Shown one piece after another: positions 7,684 to 16,150 of a stretch of DNA of 37,377 bases. A program made the translations under genes and the position numbers. A model generated the notes under the pieces. The model worked only from the letters and a program-made list of their open reading frames with translations, did no database searches and had not been told where the DNA came from. Origin of the DNA: a virus. The stretch covers positions 1 to 37,377 of the IMG/VR virus record IMGVR_UViG_3300037042_000468; one strand, given 5' to 3'. Each line of letters begins with the position of its first letter. Within the stretch, counting starts at the first letter, position 1.

Positions 7684-8376
7684 ATGGCAACACTCGGAAC
7701 ACAGCTAATCAGCACAAGCTACACACAGCTTATCAAGACCCTTGGAACAGGCGGTCTTGATGGCTCGTTGCAGGTTATTACTGATGGCGATGACACGCAA
7801 AGCGCGCTTTCCTTGTCAACCTCTGCTGTAAGCAGCACAGGCTCTTTCTCGGTTGCAGGATCATCCACCTTTACTGGTGCAGTAACATTTTCAAATAGCA
7901 TTGCTGCATCTACTGGTACGGCTACGATTGGAACGTTGTTCGTATCTGGCCCAGCCACATTTGGAACTAGCATTACAGCTTCTACTGGTACTGCAACCCT
8001 AGGCACGATTGCATCCACGACCATTAACAATACTGGATTGGCAACAGTTGGTACGCTTGAGATTGGTGGTTTGGCTGGACCAAAAATAACAAATGTTTCC
8101 TATGGCACATTTGCCTTCTCTGGCGGAACGGTTCAGACGCACGCTGCCAACGATACCACGTTTGGAACATTTGCGTTGCCTTGTCAGCTTGGCGATATTG
8201 TGATTGCCTCAATCGATAGCCTTGGATCTACTACTGGCACTGGAGCTTTGATTTCAACAAACTTCTTTCCAATAGCAACGAATGTTGTCGAATACAACAT
8301 AATCGGCAAAGGTACAACCGCAGGCACAATTCCAGCAGGAACAATCTTCGCAACCGCAATGAGGTTTACAGCTTAA
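7684..8376 (+). CDS. Tail fibre protein with Ser/Thr-Gly-Thr repeats
   Basis: 230 residues. The N terminus (MATLGTQLISTSYTQLIKTLG) resembles virion-attachment ends of short fibres. Then come degenerate repeats around ASTGTATIGT (about residues 75-130), suggesting a trimeric beta-helical shaft, and a C-terminal globular beta domain from about residue 137. The next gene shares the same shaft style. Likely a tail fibre subunit. A clear AGGAGAT precedes the start. Confidence 0.7.
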   Translation: MATLGTQLISTSYTQLIKTLGTGGLDGSLQVITDGDDTQSALSLSTSAVSSTGSFSVAGSSTFTGAVTFSNSIAASTGTATIGTLFVSGPATFGTSITASTGTATLGTIASTTINNTGLATVGTLEIGGLAGPKITNVSYGTFAFSGGTVQTHAANDTTFGTFALPCQLGDIVIASIDSLGSTTGTGALISTNFFPIATNVVEYNIIGKGTTAGTIPAGTIFATAMRFTA

Positions 8377-8377
8377 T

Positions 8378-9910
8378 ATGGCAAACATAATCAATCGCCA
8401 GCAGACTTTTGCTACCAATGGAACTGTTGATGCAGCCAGCCTGCATAACCTTATTGATAGTGCGCTTATCAATTCAGCTATCATCAAGAACCAGGACGAA
8501 ATAACAACAATTGGTACTTCTGATTTATTGCTGATTGCGCCCAGTAGCGTTGATTCTGCCTTGGCTCCAAGGAAGGTTACTGTCCAGAATCTTGTTGAGG
8601 ATGCGCTTACATTAGGAACTTATGTAAATTTAAGTTTAAGCGGAAACCTTACCTATGCAACAGCCACAGGGAATAATACTATCAGCACAAGTGCCACCAT
8701 TACGAATGGTACGATTACAAATTTAAGCAATACATCTGGAACGATTGCAACGCTAAACAGCACAACTGGAACAATTGCAACCTTAAAAAGCACTACCGGA
8801 ACAATCACAACATTAAATAGCACCACCGGAACGATTGCCACACTAAATAGCACTACTGGAACAATTACGACTCTTAACAGCACAACTGGAACTATCACCA
8901 ACCTATCCACAACCCTAGCTGGCGACTTCACGATTAGTTCTGGCACTGGCACACTTGGTACTACTGGGGTGACTGCGGGGACTTATGGTGGCGCAACCTC
9001 TGTGCCAGTTTTAACTCTGGATACCAAAGGAAGAGTAACCACGGCCAGCACATCTGCAATTACTTCAAATACTGGCTTCCGCAACCGCATCATCAATGGC
9101 GATATGCGGATCGATCAGCGCAATGCTGGGGCGAGTCAGACATTTACTGCTGCTGCTGCCTTGGCTTACTCGGTAGATCGTTTTTATGGTTACTGCACTG
9201 GTGCTAATGTAACTGGAGCAAGGGTAGCTGGAACAGCACCAAACGAGTTTGCCTATCAGTTTACTGGCGCGGCATCTGTTACAGGAATTGGATTTGGAAC
9301 TAGGCTTGAGGCAACCAATACAACTGATCTTGCTGGATCTACAGCAACTCTATCTGTTCAGCTTTCCAATAGCTTGCTAACATCCGTAACCTGGACTGCC
9401 TATTACGCAACTACTGCTGATGCTTTTGGCACACTAGCCAGCCCAACCCGAACACAGATTGCTACTGGAACATTTACGGTTACATCCACGCTGACTACCT
9501 ACAGCGCGCAAATCTCAGTTCCTTCAGCTGCTACTACTGGAATTGAAATTGTGTTTACGGTTGGAGCGCAAACCAGCGGAACTTGGACGATTGATAATGT
9601 CCAACTCGAAGCAGGCTTAACCGCAACCGAATTTGAGCGCAGGCCGATTGGGACGGAGTTGGCGATGTGTCAGAGGTATTATTGGGCTGGAAATCTTCCA
9701 ATTATGAGAAATTTTACTGGAGGAAGTATTTCTGTTTCCTCATCAATAGGATTTCCAGCTACTATGAGAACAACTCCATCAACTGTAACTGTTGCAAGTG
9801 GAACGCTAGAAACTGCATACACTTCAGCAATTTCAGCGTATTCATCTACTGGAATTGCATCTGGTCAAGCGTATACGCCTGGAGTCGCAACAGCAGCAGC
9901 AGAGCTTTAA
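8378..9910 (+). CDS. Tail fibre / host-recognition protein
   Basis: 510 residues. After an N-terminal attachment region come six tandem 10-residue repeats (consensus LNSTTGTIAT, residues 116-175). A collar-like segment TAGTYGGATSVPVLTLD follows, then the widespread fibre motif FRNRIINGDMRIDQRNAG, which introduces a C-terminal jelly-roll/carbohydrate-binding-like domain. The second half is rich in Thr and Gly with aromatic patches and ends in a short AT-rich stretch unlike the rest, perhaps a swapped tip. It probably contacts the host surface. The start is one base after the previous stop. Confidence 0.8.
   Translation: MANIINRQQTFATNGTVDAASLHNLIDSALINSAIIKNQDEITTIGTSDLLLIAPSSVDSALAPRKVTVQNLVEDALTLGTYVNLSLSGNLTYATATGNNTISTSATITNGTITNLSNTSGTIATLNSTTGTIATLKSTTGTITTLNSTTGTIATLNSTTGTITTLNSTTGTITNLSTTLAGDFTISSGTGTLGTTGVTAGTYGGATSVPVLTLDTKGRVTTASTSAITSNTGFRNRIINGDMRIDQRNAGASQTFTAAAALAYSVDRFYGYCTGANVTGARVAGTAPNEFAYQFTGAASVTGIGFGTRLEATNTTDLAGSTATLSVQLSNSLLTSVTWTAYYATTADAFGTLASPTRTQIATGTFTVTSTLTTYSAQISVPSAATTGIEIVFTVGAQTSGTWTIDNVQLEAGLTATEFERRPIGTELAMCQRYYWAGNLPIMRNFTGGSISVSSSIGFPATMRTTPSTVTVASGTLETAYTSAISAYSSTGIASGQAYTPGVATAAAEL
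8723..8902 (+). repeat. Six tandem 30-bp repeats in fibre gene
   Basis: Six consecutive in-frame 30-bp units, each encoding ten residues: LSNTSGTIAT, LNSTTGTIAT, LKSTTGTITT, LNSTTGTIAT, LNSTTGTITT, LNSTTGTITN. Units differ at third positions as well as at replacement sites, so the array is not newly made. Length change by unit gain or loss would keep the reading frame. Confidence 0.9.
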
Positions 9911-9911
9911 T

Positions 9912-10064
9912 ATGAAGACATATATTCTTACAAGTGATGGATTATTTGCAAGACTTGTTATTGACGGAGTTAAAACTCAAGTTTGGCATAATACGGAAAG
10001 TAACCAAGAATACCTAAAATGGCTTTCTGAAGGCAACACTCCGCTTCCTCCAGACCAAGAGTAA
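9912..10064 (+). CDS. Small fibre-associated protein, 50 aa
   Basis: Begins two bases after the fibre stop. The C-terminal pattern NQEYLKWLSEGNTPLPPDQE has the look of a motif common at the ends of phage fibre proteins or in separate small proteins beside them (N-x-x-Y-x-x-W-L-x-x-G-N-T-P). It may be a fibre assembly factor or a split-off fibre terminus. Start chosen at ATG 9912, because an upstream in-frame ATG at 9855 lies inside the fibre gene. Confidence 0.65.
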   Translation: MKTYILTSDGLFARLVIDGVKTQVWHNTESNQEYLKWLSEGNTPLPPDQE

Positions 10065-10067
10065 TAA

Positions 10068-10763
10068 ATGACCCTAACTGAAATCGCCCAATATGCGGGT
10101 GAGAAGGTTGGCAAGACCGACTCGGACACGCTTACCTTCTTGCAGAAGTCAGCATCGCTGAACTATAGGCGAGTGTGGAACTTTGCACCCTGGCGGGAAA
10201 CAGTAACAAACTCAACCTATACGTTGTCCACAGGAACGCGCACAGTTAGCCTTGGCTCTTTGGTCGAGAATCCATTGTCTGTCGCTTATGATAATAGTGA
10301 GCTACAGCCAATGGATTTGGCCACGATTGTAAGCCAGGATGCAAACCTACTTAATTCTGACACAACCGGAACTCCATCGTTTTATTACTTTAAGGGAAGA
10401 AATACAGGTGGTACGGCTCAAATCGACATTTTCCCAACCCTTCAAACAAGCAGCACTGCTGTTTTGCAGGTGATTGAAAAGCTTCAATGTCTTACACGAA
10501 GTAACTATCAAGTTGATTTTCCACCATCCCAAAGTTCTCTTAACGACGAGCTTCGCCTTCCTCACGTTAATCACGTTGTTCTATCCCTAACCCACGCAGA
10601 CGCACTTGAGCGTGAAAGGCAGTATGGCAAGGCACAGGTTGTGACGCAGGCAGCGAATGCCGATCTGGCTGCTATGGCCAATTACGAGTTGAGCCAGGTT
10701 GGAGGAATGAAACAGATTACACCAAACAGCCTTGGTGAATTGACAATCGAAGAGATCATTTAA
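10068..10763 (+). CDS. Head-to-tail adaptor protein
   Basis: 231 residues. The N-terminal helices (LTEIAQYAGEKVG...LTFLQKSASLNYRRVWNFAPW) match the alpha-helical core of T7 gp11/P22 gp4-type adaptors, in which an N-terminal bundle ends in a W-x-x-A/P-W turn. A middle strand region (residues 50-130) would contact the nozzle, and C-terminal helices return at 165-215. It should form a dodecameric ring under the portal. Position directly before the nozzle gene supports the call. Confidence 0.7.
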   Translation: MTLTEIAQYAGEKVGKTDSDTLTFLQKSASLNYRRVWNFAPWRETVTNSTYTLSTGTRTVSLGSLVENPLSVAYDNSELQPMDLATIVSQDANLLNSDTTGTPSFYYFKGRNTGGTAQIDIFPTLQTSSTAVLQVIEKLQCLTRSNYQVDFPPSQSSLNDELRLPHVNHVVLSLTHADALERERQYGKAQVVTQAANADLAAMANYELSQVGGMKQITPNSLGELTIEEII

Positions 10764-10766
10764 GCT

Positions 10767-12617
10767 ATGCCGTACTTTGTTGACGCAACGGACGATGTCC
10801 TGACGTTTGACGGCATCCGTAATTTTACAGGAGGCCAAGCCAGCGGTCTTCAATCAGACCTATTAGCGGACAATCAAGTCCAGGAGCTGTACAATATGAC
10901 CCTTTCTCCAAAGGGCAATCTTGAGACTCGCGTTGGTGCAACCAGTTTCGCAACTGGTGCAACCAGCGGTACTGGATCGGTTGGAGGTATGCGGTACTAC
11001 GAAACTGGCTCAACTGCCCAATTATTGACTGTTACTGGCGGAAGATTCTACAGCATCAATTCCAGCGGTAGTGCTACACTCCACGCACCGGATCGGGTTT
11101 GGGGTACAACAAGCACGACATTTTCATCTACAATCGGACAATGGAGAGATGGATACGATGTGGCTCAAGACATTGAAGTGTCTTTTGCACAATTTGTTGA
11201 CAGAATGTATTTCTCGGATTTAGACAGCGATCTTCATTATTGGGATGGGAATGGAGTTACTAGGCAAGGTGGTAAGGTAAGAGCGATCACAGTAACAACA
11301 GCAGGAAGCGGGTACACCAGCGCGACGGCAATTATTACCGGACCAGACCTTGGCGGAACGATGCCAGAACTTATTGTTAATGTGGCTGGCGGTGCAGTTA
11401 CTGGTGTTACTGTTGTTAATGGCGGATCTGGGTATTCAGGCGCACCTACTGTTACAATCATTGGGAACGGAACTGGTGCTACGGCAACAGCCACAGTAAG
11501 TTCTCCTCCATCACAATTAAGGATTTTGGTTAACGCCGAAAATAGATTGTTCGCAGTTGGATCTGGTGTGAATAGAAACACGCTGTATGCGTCTGACCTT
11601 CTTGATCCCTCCGTATGGGATTTAACAAACAGCATTGTTGTAAACGGCGATGACGGAGATCAGATTACGGCAGTTGTGCCTTACTATAAAAATAGGCTGA
11701 TTGTATTTAAGAAACGCAGAGTGTTCCAGGTTGATATTCCAAACGATGCCACATCTGCTGCGGACTGGATTGTTTCAATTATTTCAAACAATACTGGATG
11801 CGTGGCAACTGGAACGGCAGTCCAAGTGAGCAGCGACATTCTATTTCTATCCGACAACGGAATCAGATCGCTAGTTCGTTCTGCCGCAGACGATTTTAGT
11901 TCAGTTGGAATACCACTTTCAGAGATAGTTAAGGATGTTATTCAAGAGATAAACACCGAGTCTATCAGAGTTGCCACAGCAATTTATTACGACAACAGAT
12001 ATTTTCTGGCCATACCAACAGGCTCCAATGATTACAACGACACGCTGTTGGTTTACAATACGGCATTAAACGCATTTGAAGGAACCTGGAGTCCGCAGGT
12101 AATGCAGTTCACGCTTACAAATTTCAATCAAGAAGGCTCTAGGGCGATGTTCAAGAAGACGAATGGAATCATTGAGAAGTACGCTGGATACAAGTCTCCG
12201 GCTGGCACAACAGCTCAAGACTACCAGGACAATGGACAGGATTATTCATCTTATGTTAGGTCGAAAGACTTTAACTTTGGCGATCCTTTCTCGCTAAAAT
12301 ACGGCTCGCATTTCGAGGTCATCTTTGACGACTCCTTCTCAACTGATGCGACAATTACAATCCAGCGCGATGTTGACGTTGGCGACATTGACGTTGCCTC
12401 CAACATAAATATCGCAAGTTCAGTTCTTACCCTTCCATTCACGCTTCCAGCCGTACTTCCAACATCGGTTAAGAAGAAGCTTGCAAGTGATCTTCGCAAG
12501 TATGAAAAATGGCGGTTAATAAATATCAAGATTTCAAGCACTGCAAACAAGATGGCTATCCGCCAAATTATGGCAGCCGCAAATCCAGATACCATTGAGA
12601 TTCAAAAGTCAATATGA
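10767..12617 (+). CDS. Tail nozzle / hub protein (beta-propeller) with inserted GGSGY domain
   Basis: 616 residues. The start (MPYFVDATDDVLTFDG) and repeated blade-like segments (NRLFAVGSGVNRNTLYASD, KNRLIVFKKRRVFQVD) fit T7 gp12/P22 gp10-type nozzles that close the short tail. An insertion at about residues 170-247 carries the repeat pair AGSGYTSA and GGSGYSGAPTVTI, a small beta module seen in many phage surface proteins; propeller sequence resumes after it (SQLRILVNAENRLFAV). The C terminus is a strand/helix domain. The next gene starts on its ATGA stop. Confidence 0.78.
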   Translation: MPYFVDATDDVLTFDGIRNFTGGQASGLQSDLLADNQVQELYNMTLSPKGNLETRVGATSFATGATSGTGSVGGMRYYETGSTAQLLTVTGGRFYSINSSGSATLHAPDRVWGTTSTTFSSTIGQWRDGYDVAQDIEVSFAQFVDRMYFSDLDSDLHYWDGNGVTRQGGKVRAITVTTAGSGYTSATAIITGPDLGGTMPELIVNVAGGAVTGVTVVNGGSGYSGAPTVTIIGNGTGATATATVSSPPSQLRILVNAENRLFAVGSGVNRNTLYASDLLDPSVWDLTNSIVVNGDDGDQITAVVPYYKNRLIVFKKRRVFQVDIPNDATSAADWIVSIISNNTGCVATGTAVQVSSDILFLSDNGIRSLVRSAADDFSSVGIPLSEIVKDVIQEINTESIRVATAIYYDNRYFLAIPTGSNDYNDTLLVYNTALNAFEGTWSPQVMQFTLTNFNQEGSRAMFKKTNGIIEKYAGYKSPAGTTAQDYQDNGQDYSSYVRSKDFNFGDPFSLKYGSHFEVIFDDSFSTDATITIQRDVDVGDIDVASNINIASSVLTLPFTLPAVLPTSVKKKLASDLRKYEKWRLINIKISSTANKMAIRQIMAAANPDTIEIQKSI

Positions 12618-12982
12618 CGGCTATTGAATATATTGAAGAAAGCGGTGTTCCAGAGGCTATGTGGCCTAACTTGGCGCAGTGGTATGGCTGGTTCGATAGG
12701 CAGGGGATGGTAGGCGTGGTTGAGGATAAGGACGGCATAGCTGGTGTGGCTTTGGCTAGGTGCATAAAAGATGGCCAAAAGCCTGACCATTATGTGCATA
12801 GCGAAGATGGCGAGAATGTGTTTGTTGATTTGACTATATCCTCAAAAGGTGCTAAATCCTTGAGATGCTTGCTGTTGCTCCTTTGGGAGCGTTTTGGTCC
12901 CCGCAAGCGGATCACCTTTAATCGTTCTGGCAAACCAAGGAGTTACGACTATATGACATTTATGCGAAAGGCTAGGGTTTAA
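12614..12982 (+). CDS. Hypothetical protein, weakly acetyltransferase-like
   Basis: 122 residues, starting on an ATGA overlap with the nozzle gene. The order GVVEDKDGIAGVALARC, FVDLTISSKG, a Leu-rich helix (RCLLLLLWERFG) and a final basic strand resembles the beta-beta-alpha core of small GNAT-like folds found next to tail genes, but no acetyl-CoA loop (R/Q-x-x-G-x-G/A) is present. Function unknown; the GNAT idea is tentative. Confidence 0.6.
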   Translation: MTAIEYIEESGVPEAMWPNLAQWYGWFDRQGMVGVVEDKDGIAGVALARCIKDGQKPDHYVHSEDGENVFVDLTISSKGAKSLRCLLLLLWERFGPRKRITFNRSGKPRSYDYMTFMRKARV

Positions 12983-12984
12983 CA

Positions 12985-13470
12985 ATGGGTGGCGGTCCAT
13001 CTATTCCTGCACCTCCTCCTCCGCCCGATCCAGCGGCGGTAGCGCAGGCCAATGCAGAGGCATACAAGAAGAATATTGAGACTTATATTGAAAAAGCACC
13101 AGAGATGGCACAGCTTGAAAATAAACTTCGCATTCAATATCTACCTCAACAGCGTGGTTTAGAACGCCAGTTATCGGCCTTAGACCAGCAGGCAGGGGTA
13201 CAGGCTGGGATGCAACTAGAACGTCAGTACGGTCCTCAAAGGACGCTAGAGAACTTGCGCAGATCCTACGAGCAAAGTCCGCAGGCTTATGCCTTGAACC
13301 GTGGTCTTGGTGATCAGATGACACGCCAGTTCGAGCGTCTTTACGGAACCAGCCCATACGGATCGGTTGAGTCAAATGTGGCAATGAACCGTCAACCTGG
13401 CCCGGTTGACCTATACGGAACATTTGGGACTGAAATTTCAAATCCAAGTTTAACCCTGGGGACCAAATAG
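12985..13470 (+). CDS. Internal virion protein, Pro-rich N terminus
   Basis: 161 residues. It opens with MGGGPSIPAPPPPPDPAAVA, a hallmark of small internal/ejection proteins in podovirus-like genomes, then a helical Gln/Arg-rich region (LERQLSALDQQAGVQAGMQ) and a Tyr/Gly-rich end. It heads a run of four genes with spacings of 1, 3 and -1 bp that likely encode the ejected proteins forming a channel across the cell envelope. Ends in TAG. Confidence 0.65.
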   Translation: MGGGPSIPAPPPPPDPAAVAQANAEAYKKNIETYIEKAPEMAQLENKLRIQYLPQQRGLERQLSALDQQAGVQAGMQLERQYGPQRTLENLRRSYEQSPQAYALNRGLGDQMTRQFERLYGTSPYGSVESNVAMNRQPGPVDLYGTFGTEISNPSLTLGTK

Positions 13471-13471
13471 T

Positions 13472-15004
13472 ATGGCAAGAGATTTTGGAACAACTTTATC
13501 AAGGTACCCGCCAAGATACAGAATTAAAGAAGATGGCTCCATTGAGACTCTTAATCTTGGTCCTGCTAAAGGCCCCGGAGAAAGGCAAGTTTACGACAGG
13601 GCCGTTCCGGATTATCCGTACACAAATTTAGCTGATGCAGAAACTCAATCTAAAATTATTGGGTTACAATCAAAAGTTACAAACCTTCAAAATACTTACG
13701 AAAAACAATTGGCCGATCTTACCAGCCAAGAAACTACCCGCAACTCTCTTGCCTCACAGATCCAAGCATTAACTGCTGGGGGTATGGGAATGCAGAATCC
13801 AAATGCTGGTCCAGAGTTTAACCAAGCCTTAACCCAGCTTTCTGCTGCTCGTAACTACGGATCGTCTGACCTTGGCACGATGTTAAACTTTCAGGTGTCT
13901 GATCAGCAGATTGTTGACGATTACAATAACTCCAAGCTATCCAGCCTAAACAACGTAATTGAGCGTGGCAACGCTCAAATTACTGGAATCAAGGAACGTC
14001 TTGACACAGCCAATAAGCTTCTTGCCGATCTTCCCGCTGGTTCAGCGCAACGAACATCATCAGAGGCATTCGTAAAGCAACTCAACGATGACTTAAAGAG
14101 CGTGACTAGCGCGGTCACAGACGCTCAGAATATGCAAAAGAATTTCACGCCCATTGGCTTGGATAGCCCCGAAGGGCTAAAGGAGATCACATCCTTCCGT
14201 ACCTTTGCACAGCTACCAGAGGAGCGTGCCGCACAACAACTTTACCAGATTGATCCAGATTCCTACCGCACTGCGGTTGGATTGGGTCAGCAATATCGCC
14301 AGATGGCAACTGAGCCAATTGGTGCTACGACTACGCCAGAGACTGAGCAAATCCGCAAGACCATCGAGGACGAGGCTATTAACCAGCTTCGCCTTGGATC
14401 GACAATTGGTGCGGAAGAACGGCGTGGATACGAGCAAGCCGCAAGAGCAGCACAGACTGCGCGTGGTAACATCTTTGGAATCGGACCAGCAGTACAAGAA
14501 GCCGCACAGATCGGTGCTGCCGGAGAACAACGCAAGCTTGCACGCTACGGAGCAGCACAGCAGTTCCTCGGATCTGGCTTGTCAACTGGTGATGCTCTCA
14601 AAGCTGATTTAGCGTTCCGTGATTCACTTCGGCAAAATAGGCTTGGGTCAGCAGCTAACTTCATTGCTGGTGGACCTTCAATTGGAAACTTGTCGCAAGC
14701 CAGAACAGCCCAGCAACAAGGTGCGTTCCAGAACTACATCCAAGCCAATCAAGCATTACCTGGTGGATTTAACCAACAACCTTCTACGGCTGCTAACTTC
14801 TATCAGACTGTTGATCCTTCAGCCCCAATCGCACTTACCAATGCGTTTAATGAGCTTTATAGGTCGCAGTCCAATTACCAAGCCAGCACCTACGGTGCGC
14901 AGGTTGGGGCGCAAGCCGCAACATATACATCACCTTCCAGAGCGTTTGCCAACATTGCTGGCGGACTTTCTGGATTTATGCCAAATCTTAATTTTGGAGC
15001 GTAA
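13472..15004 (+). CDS. Internal virion (ejection) protein, 510 aa
   Basis: Long helical protein. Residues about 55-95 and 125-215 form coiled-coil segments (SKVTNLQNTYEKQLADLTSQ). The rest is Ala/Gln/Gly-rich (residues 290-480), typical of DNA-ejection proteins that unfold to leave the capsid. No enzymatic motif seen. Position after the nozzle and before the muramidase-like gene supports assignment as one of the internal core proteins. Confidence 0.65.
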   Translation: MARDFGTTLSRYPPRYRIKEDGSIETLNLGPAKGPGERQVYDRAVPDYPYTNLADAETQSKIIGLQSKVTNLQNTYEKQLADLTSQETTRNSLASQIQALTAGGMGMQNPNAGPEFNQALTQLSAARNYGSSDLGTMLNFQVSDQQIVDDYNNSKLSSLNNVIERGNAQITGIKERLDTANKLLADLPAGSAQRTSSEAFVKQLNDDLKSVTSAVTDAQNMQKNFTPIGLDSPEGLKEITSFRTFAQLPEERAAQQLYQIDPDSYRTAVGLGQQYRQMATEPIGATTTPETEQIRKTIEDEAINQLRLGSTIGAEERRGYEQAARAAQTARGNIFGIGPAVQEAAQIGAAGEQRKLARYGAAQQFLGSGLSTGDALKADLAFRDSLRQNRLGSAANFIAGGPSIGNLSQARTAQQQGAFQNYIQANQALPGGFNQQPSTAANFYQTVDPSAPIALTNAFNELYRSQSNYQASTYGAQVGAQAATYTSPSRAFANIAGGLSGFMPNLNFGA

Positions 15005-15007
15005 TCT

Positions 15008-16150
15008 ATGCCTATCAATATAAACATTGAAGGCCCAGAAGGTAAGAAGAAGAGGCTTTTACAGGAGCAAGAGCAGGAATTAAGATCAAGAGTATTGGAG
15101 GCTCAACTAAAGCAACTCCAACCAGATTACGAAGCAAAACTTGCTGGCGATATTGCAGAAAAAACAAGCCAGCTACAAGAAACCCTAAACTTAAACCAAG
15201 CTCAAAGAGCTGGAATAAGTCAGCGGCTTGGAAACATAGCTTCTGCATCAGCACCACTTGATGTTGATGTCTCTGGTCCGGTTATGCCACAGCAGGCAGC
15301 AATGCAGGCTGGTCAAGGACTTGTTTCTGAAGAGAATCTATTAAACGCTCAAAGGACAAGAATGACGGCAGAGCTTGAGGCGTACAGAAAGAGGCAAGAA
15401 GGTCTTGTTGGAACAGTAAATCTTGGCGAAGCTTATGGCACTGCCCCCGCTGGAGGTAGTGCAGATGTACTGAGAAGGCGTGTTCAAGAACAAGCCAATG
15501 CATTCCGAGAGGCTGATGATTTTGTAAAAGCCGCACAAACTCCAGAAGAGGCTCAATATAGGGCAAACGCTGTAAGCGTGAACAAGGCATACTTTGATGC
15601 TCAAACAAGAGAGGAAATGAAGAACGCAAGGAAACTCCCAGGGCTTGAAGGTATGGCAAAAGATGATGAGGCAGCCAAAAAGATGCGAGAAAGGCTACCC
15701 ACATTTGTGCAATCAATAGCGTCTATTGATAATTTGATAGAGCTTGGTGGGTTATATAGGAATGCTGCTGCCGCAGGAAATGCAATAGAAGCCGCAAAAT
15801 ATAAGGCTCAAGCACAACAAGCAAGAATACCTTTGATTGCAGCACTCCGAATCCCACTTACTGGTGGTGGCCAAATGAATCCGCAGGAATTGCAAATGCT
15901 GAACGACGCTGTTGCAAACCCAGCGGTATTTCTTGACATAACGCAAACTGAAAGATTGAAGTCCCTAAAGAGAACAGTTGGATCTGAATTTGCATCAGCA
16001 GCTAGAGCCTATGGATATGGCGTGAAAAGTCTGCAATCAGTTATTGATTCAAATTCATCTCCAGAAGATATAAATAATTTTGGCATAAAGAAATCAACCC
16101 CACAACCAGCAGCTAAATACAATCCTAAAACCGGATTGTTTATGAAATAA
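15008..16150 (+). CDS. Internal virion (ejection) protein, 380 aa
   Basis: Helical, highly charged protein with a strong coiled coil at residues about 8-65 (KKRLLQEQEQELRSRVLEAQ) and Ala-rich helices later. A Gly-rich turn (RIPLTGGGQMNPQELQML, residues 277-294) precedes a conserved-looking helical pair. The C terminus is short and basic (KYNPKTGLFMK). The next gene starts on its stop (TAATG), so translation is coupled. Ejection role inferred from place and composition. Confidence 0.62.
   Translation: MPININIEGPEGKKKRLLQEQEQELRSRVLEAQLKQLQPDYEAKLAGDIAEKTSQLQETLNLNQAQRAGISQRLGNIASASAPLDVDVSGPVMPQQAAMQAGQGLVSEENLLNAQRTRMTAELEAYRKRQEGLVGTVNLGEAYGTAPAGGSADVLRRRVQEQANAFREADDFVKAAQTPEEAQYRANAVSVNKAYFDAQTREEMKNARKLPGLEGMAKDDEAAKKMRERLPTFVQSIASIDNLIELGGLYRNAAAAGNAIEAAKYKAQAQQARIPLIAALRIPLTGGGQMNPQELQMLNDAVANPAVFLDITQTERLKSLKRTVGSEFASAARAYGYGVKSLQSVIDSNSSPEDINNFGIKKSTPQPAAKYNPKTGLFMK

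Noticed and set aside
8723-8902. CRISPR-like array
   Set aside because: Repeats are contiguous without spacers and lie in frame in a fibre gene.
8653-8952. Long minus-strand frame opposite the fibre repeats
   Set aside because: It is a by-product of the 30-bp repeats: the protein is a low-complexity run of Val/Ile/Pro with no ribosome site.
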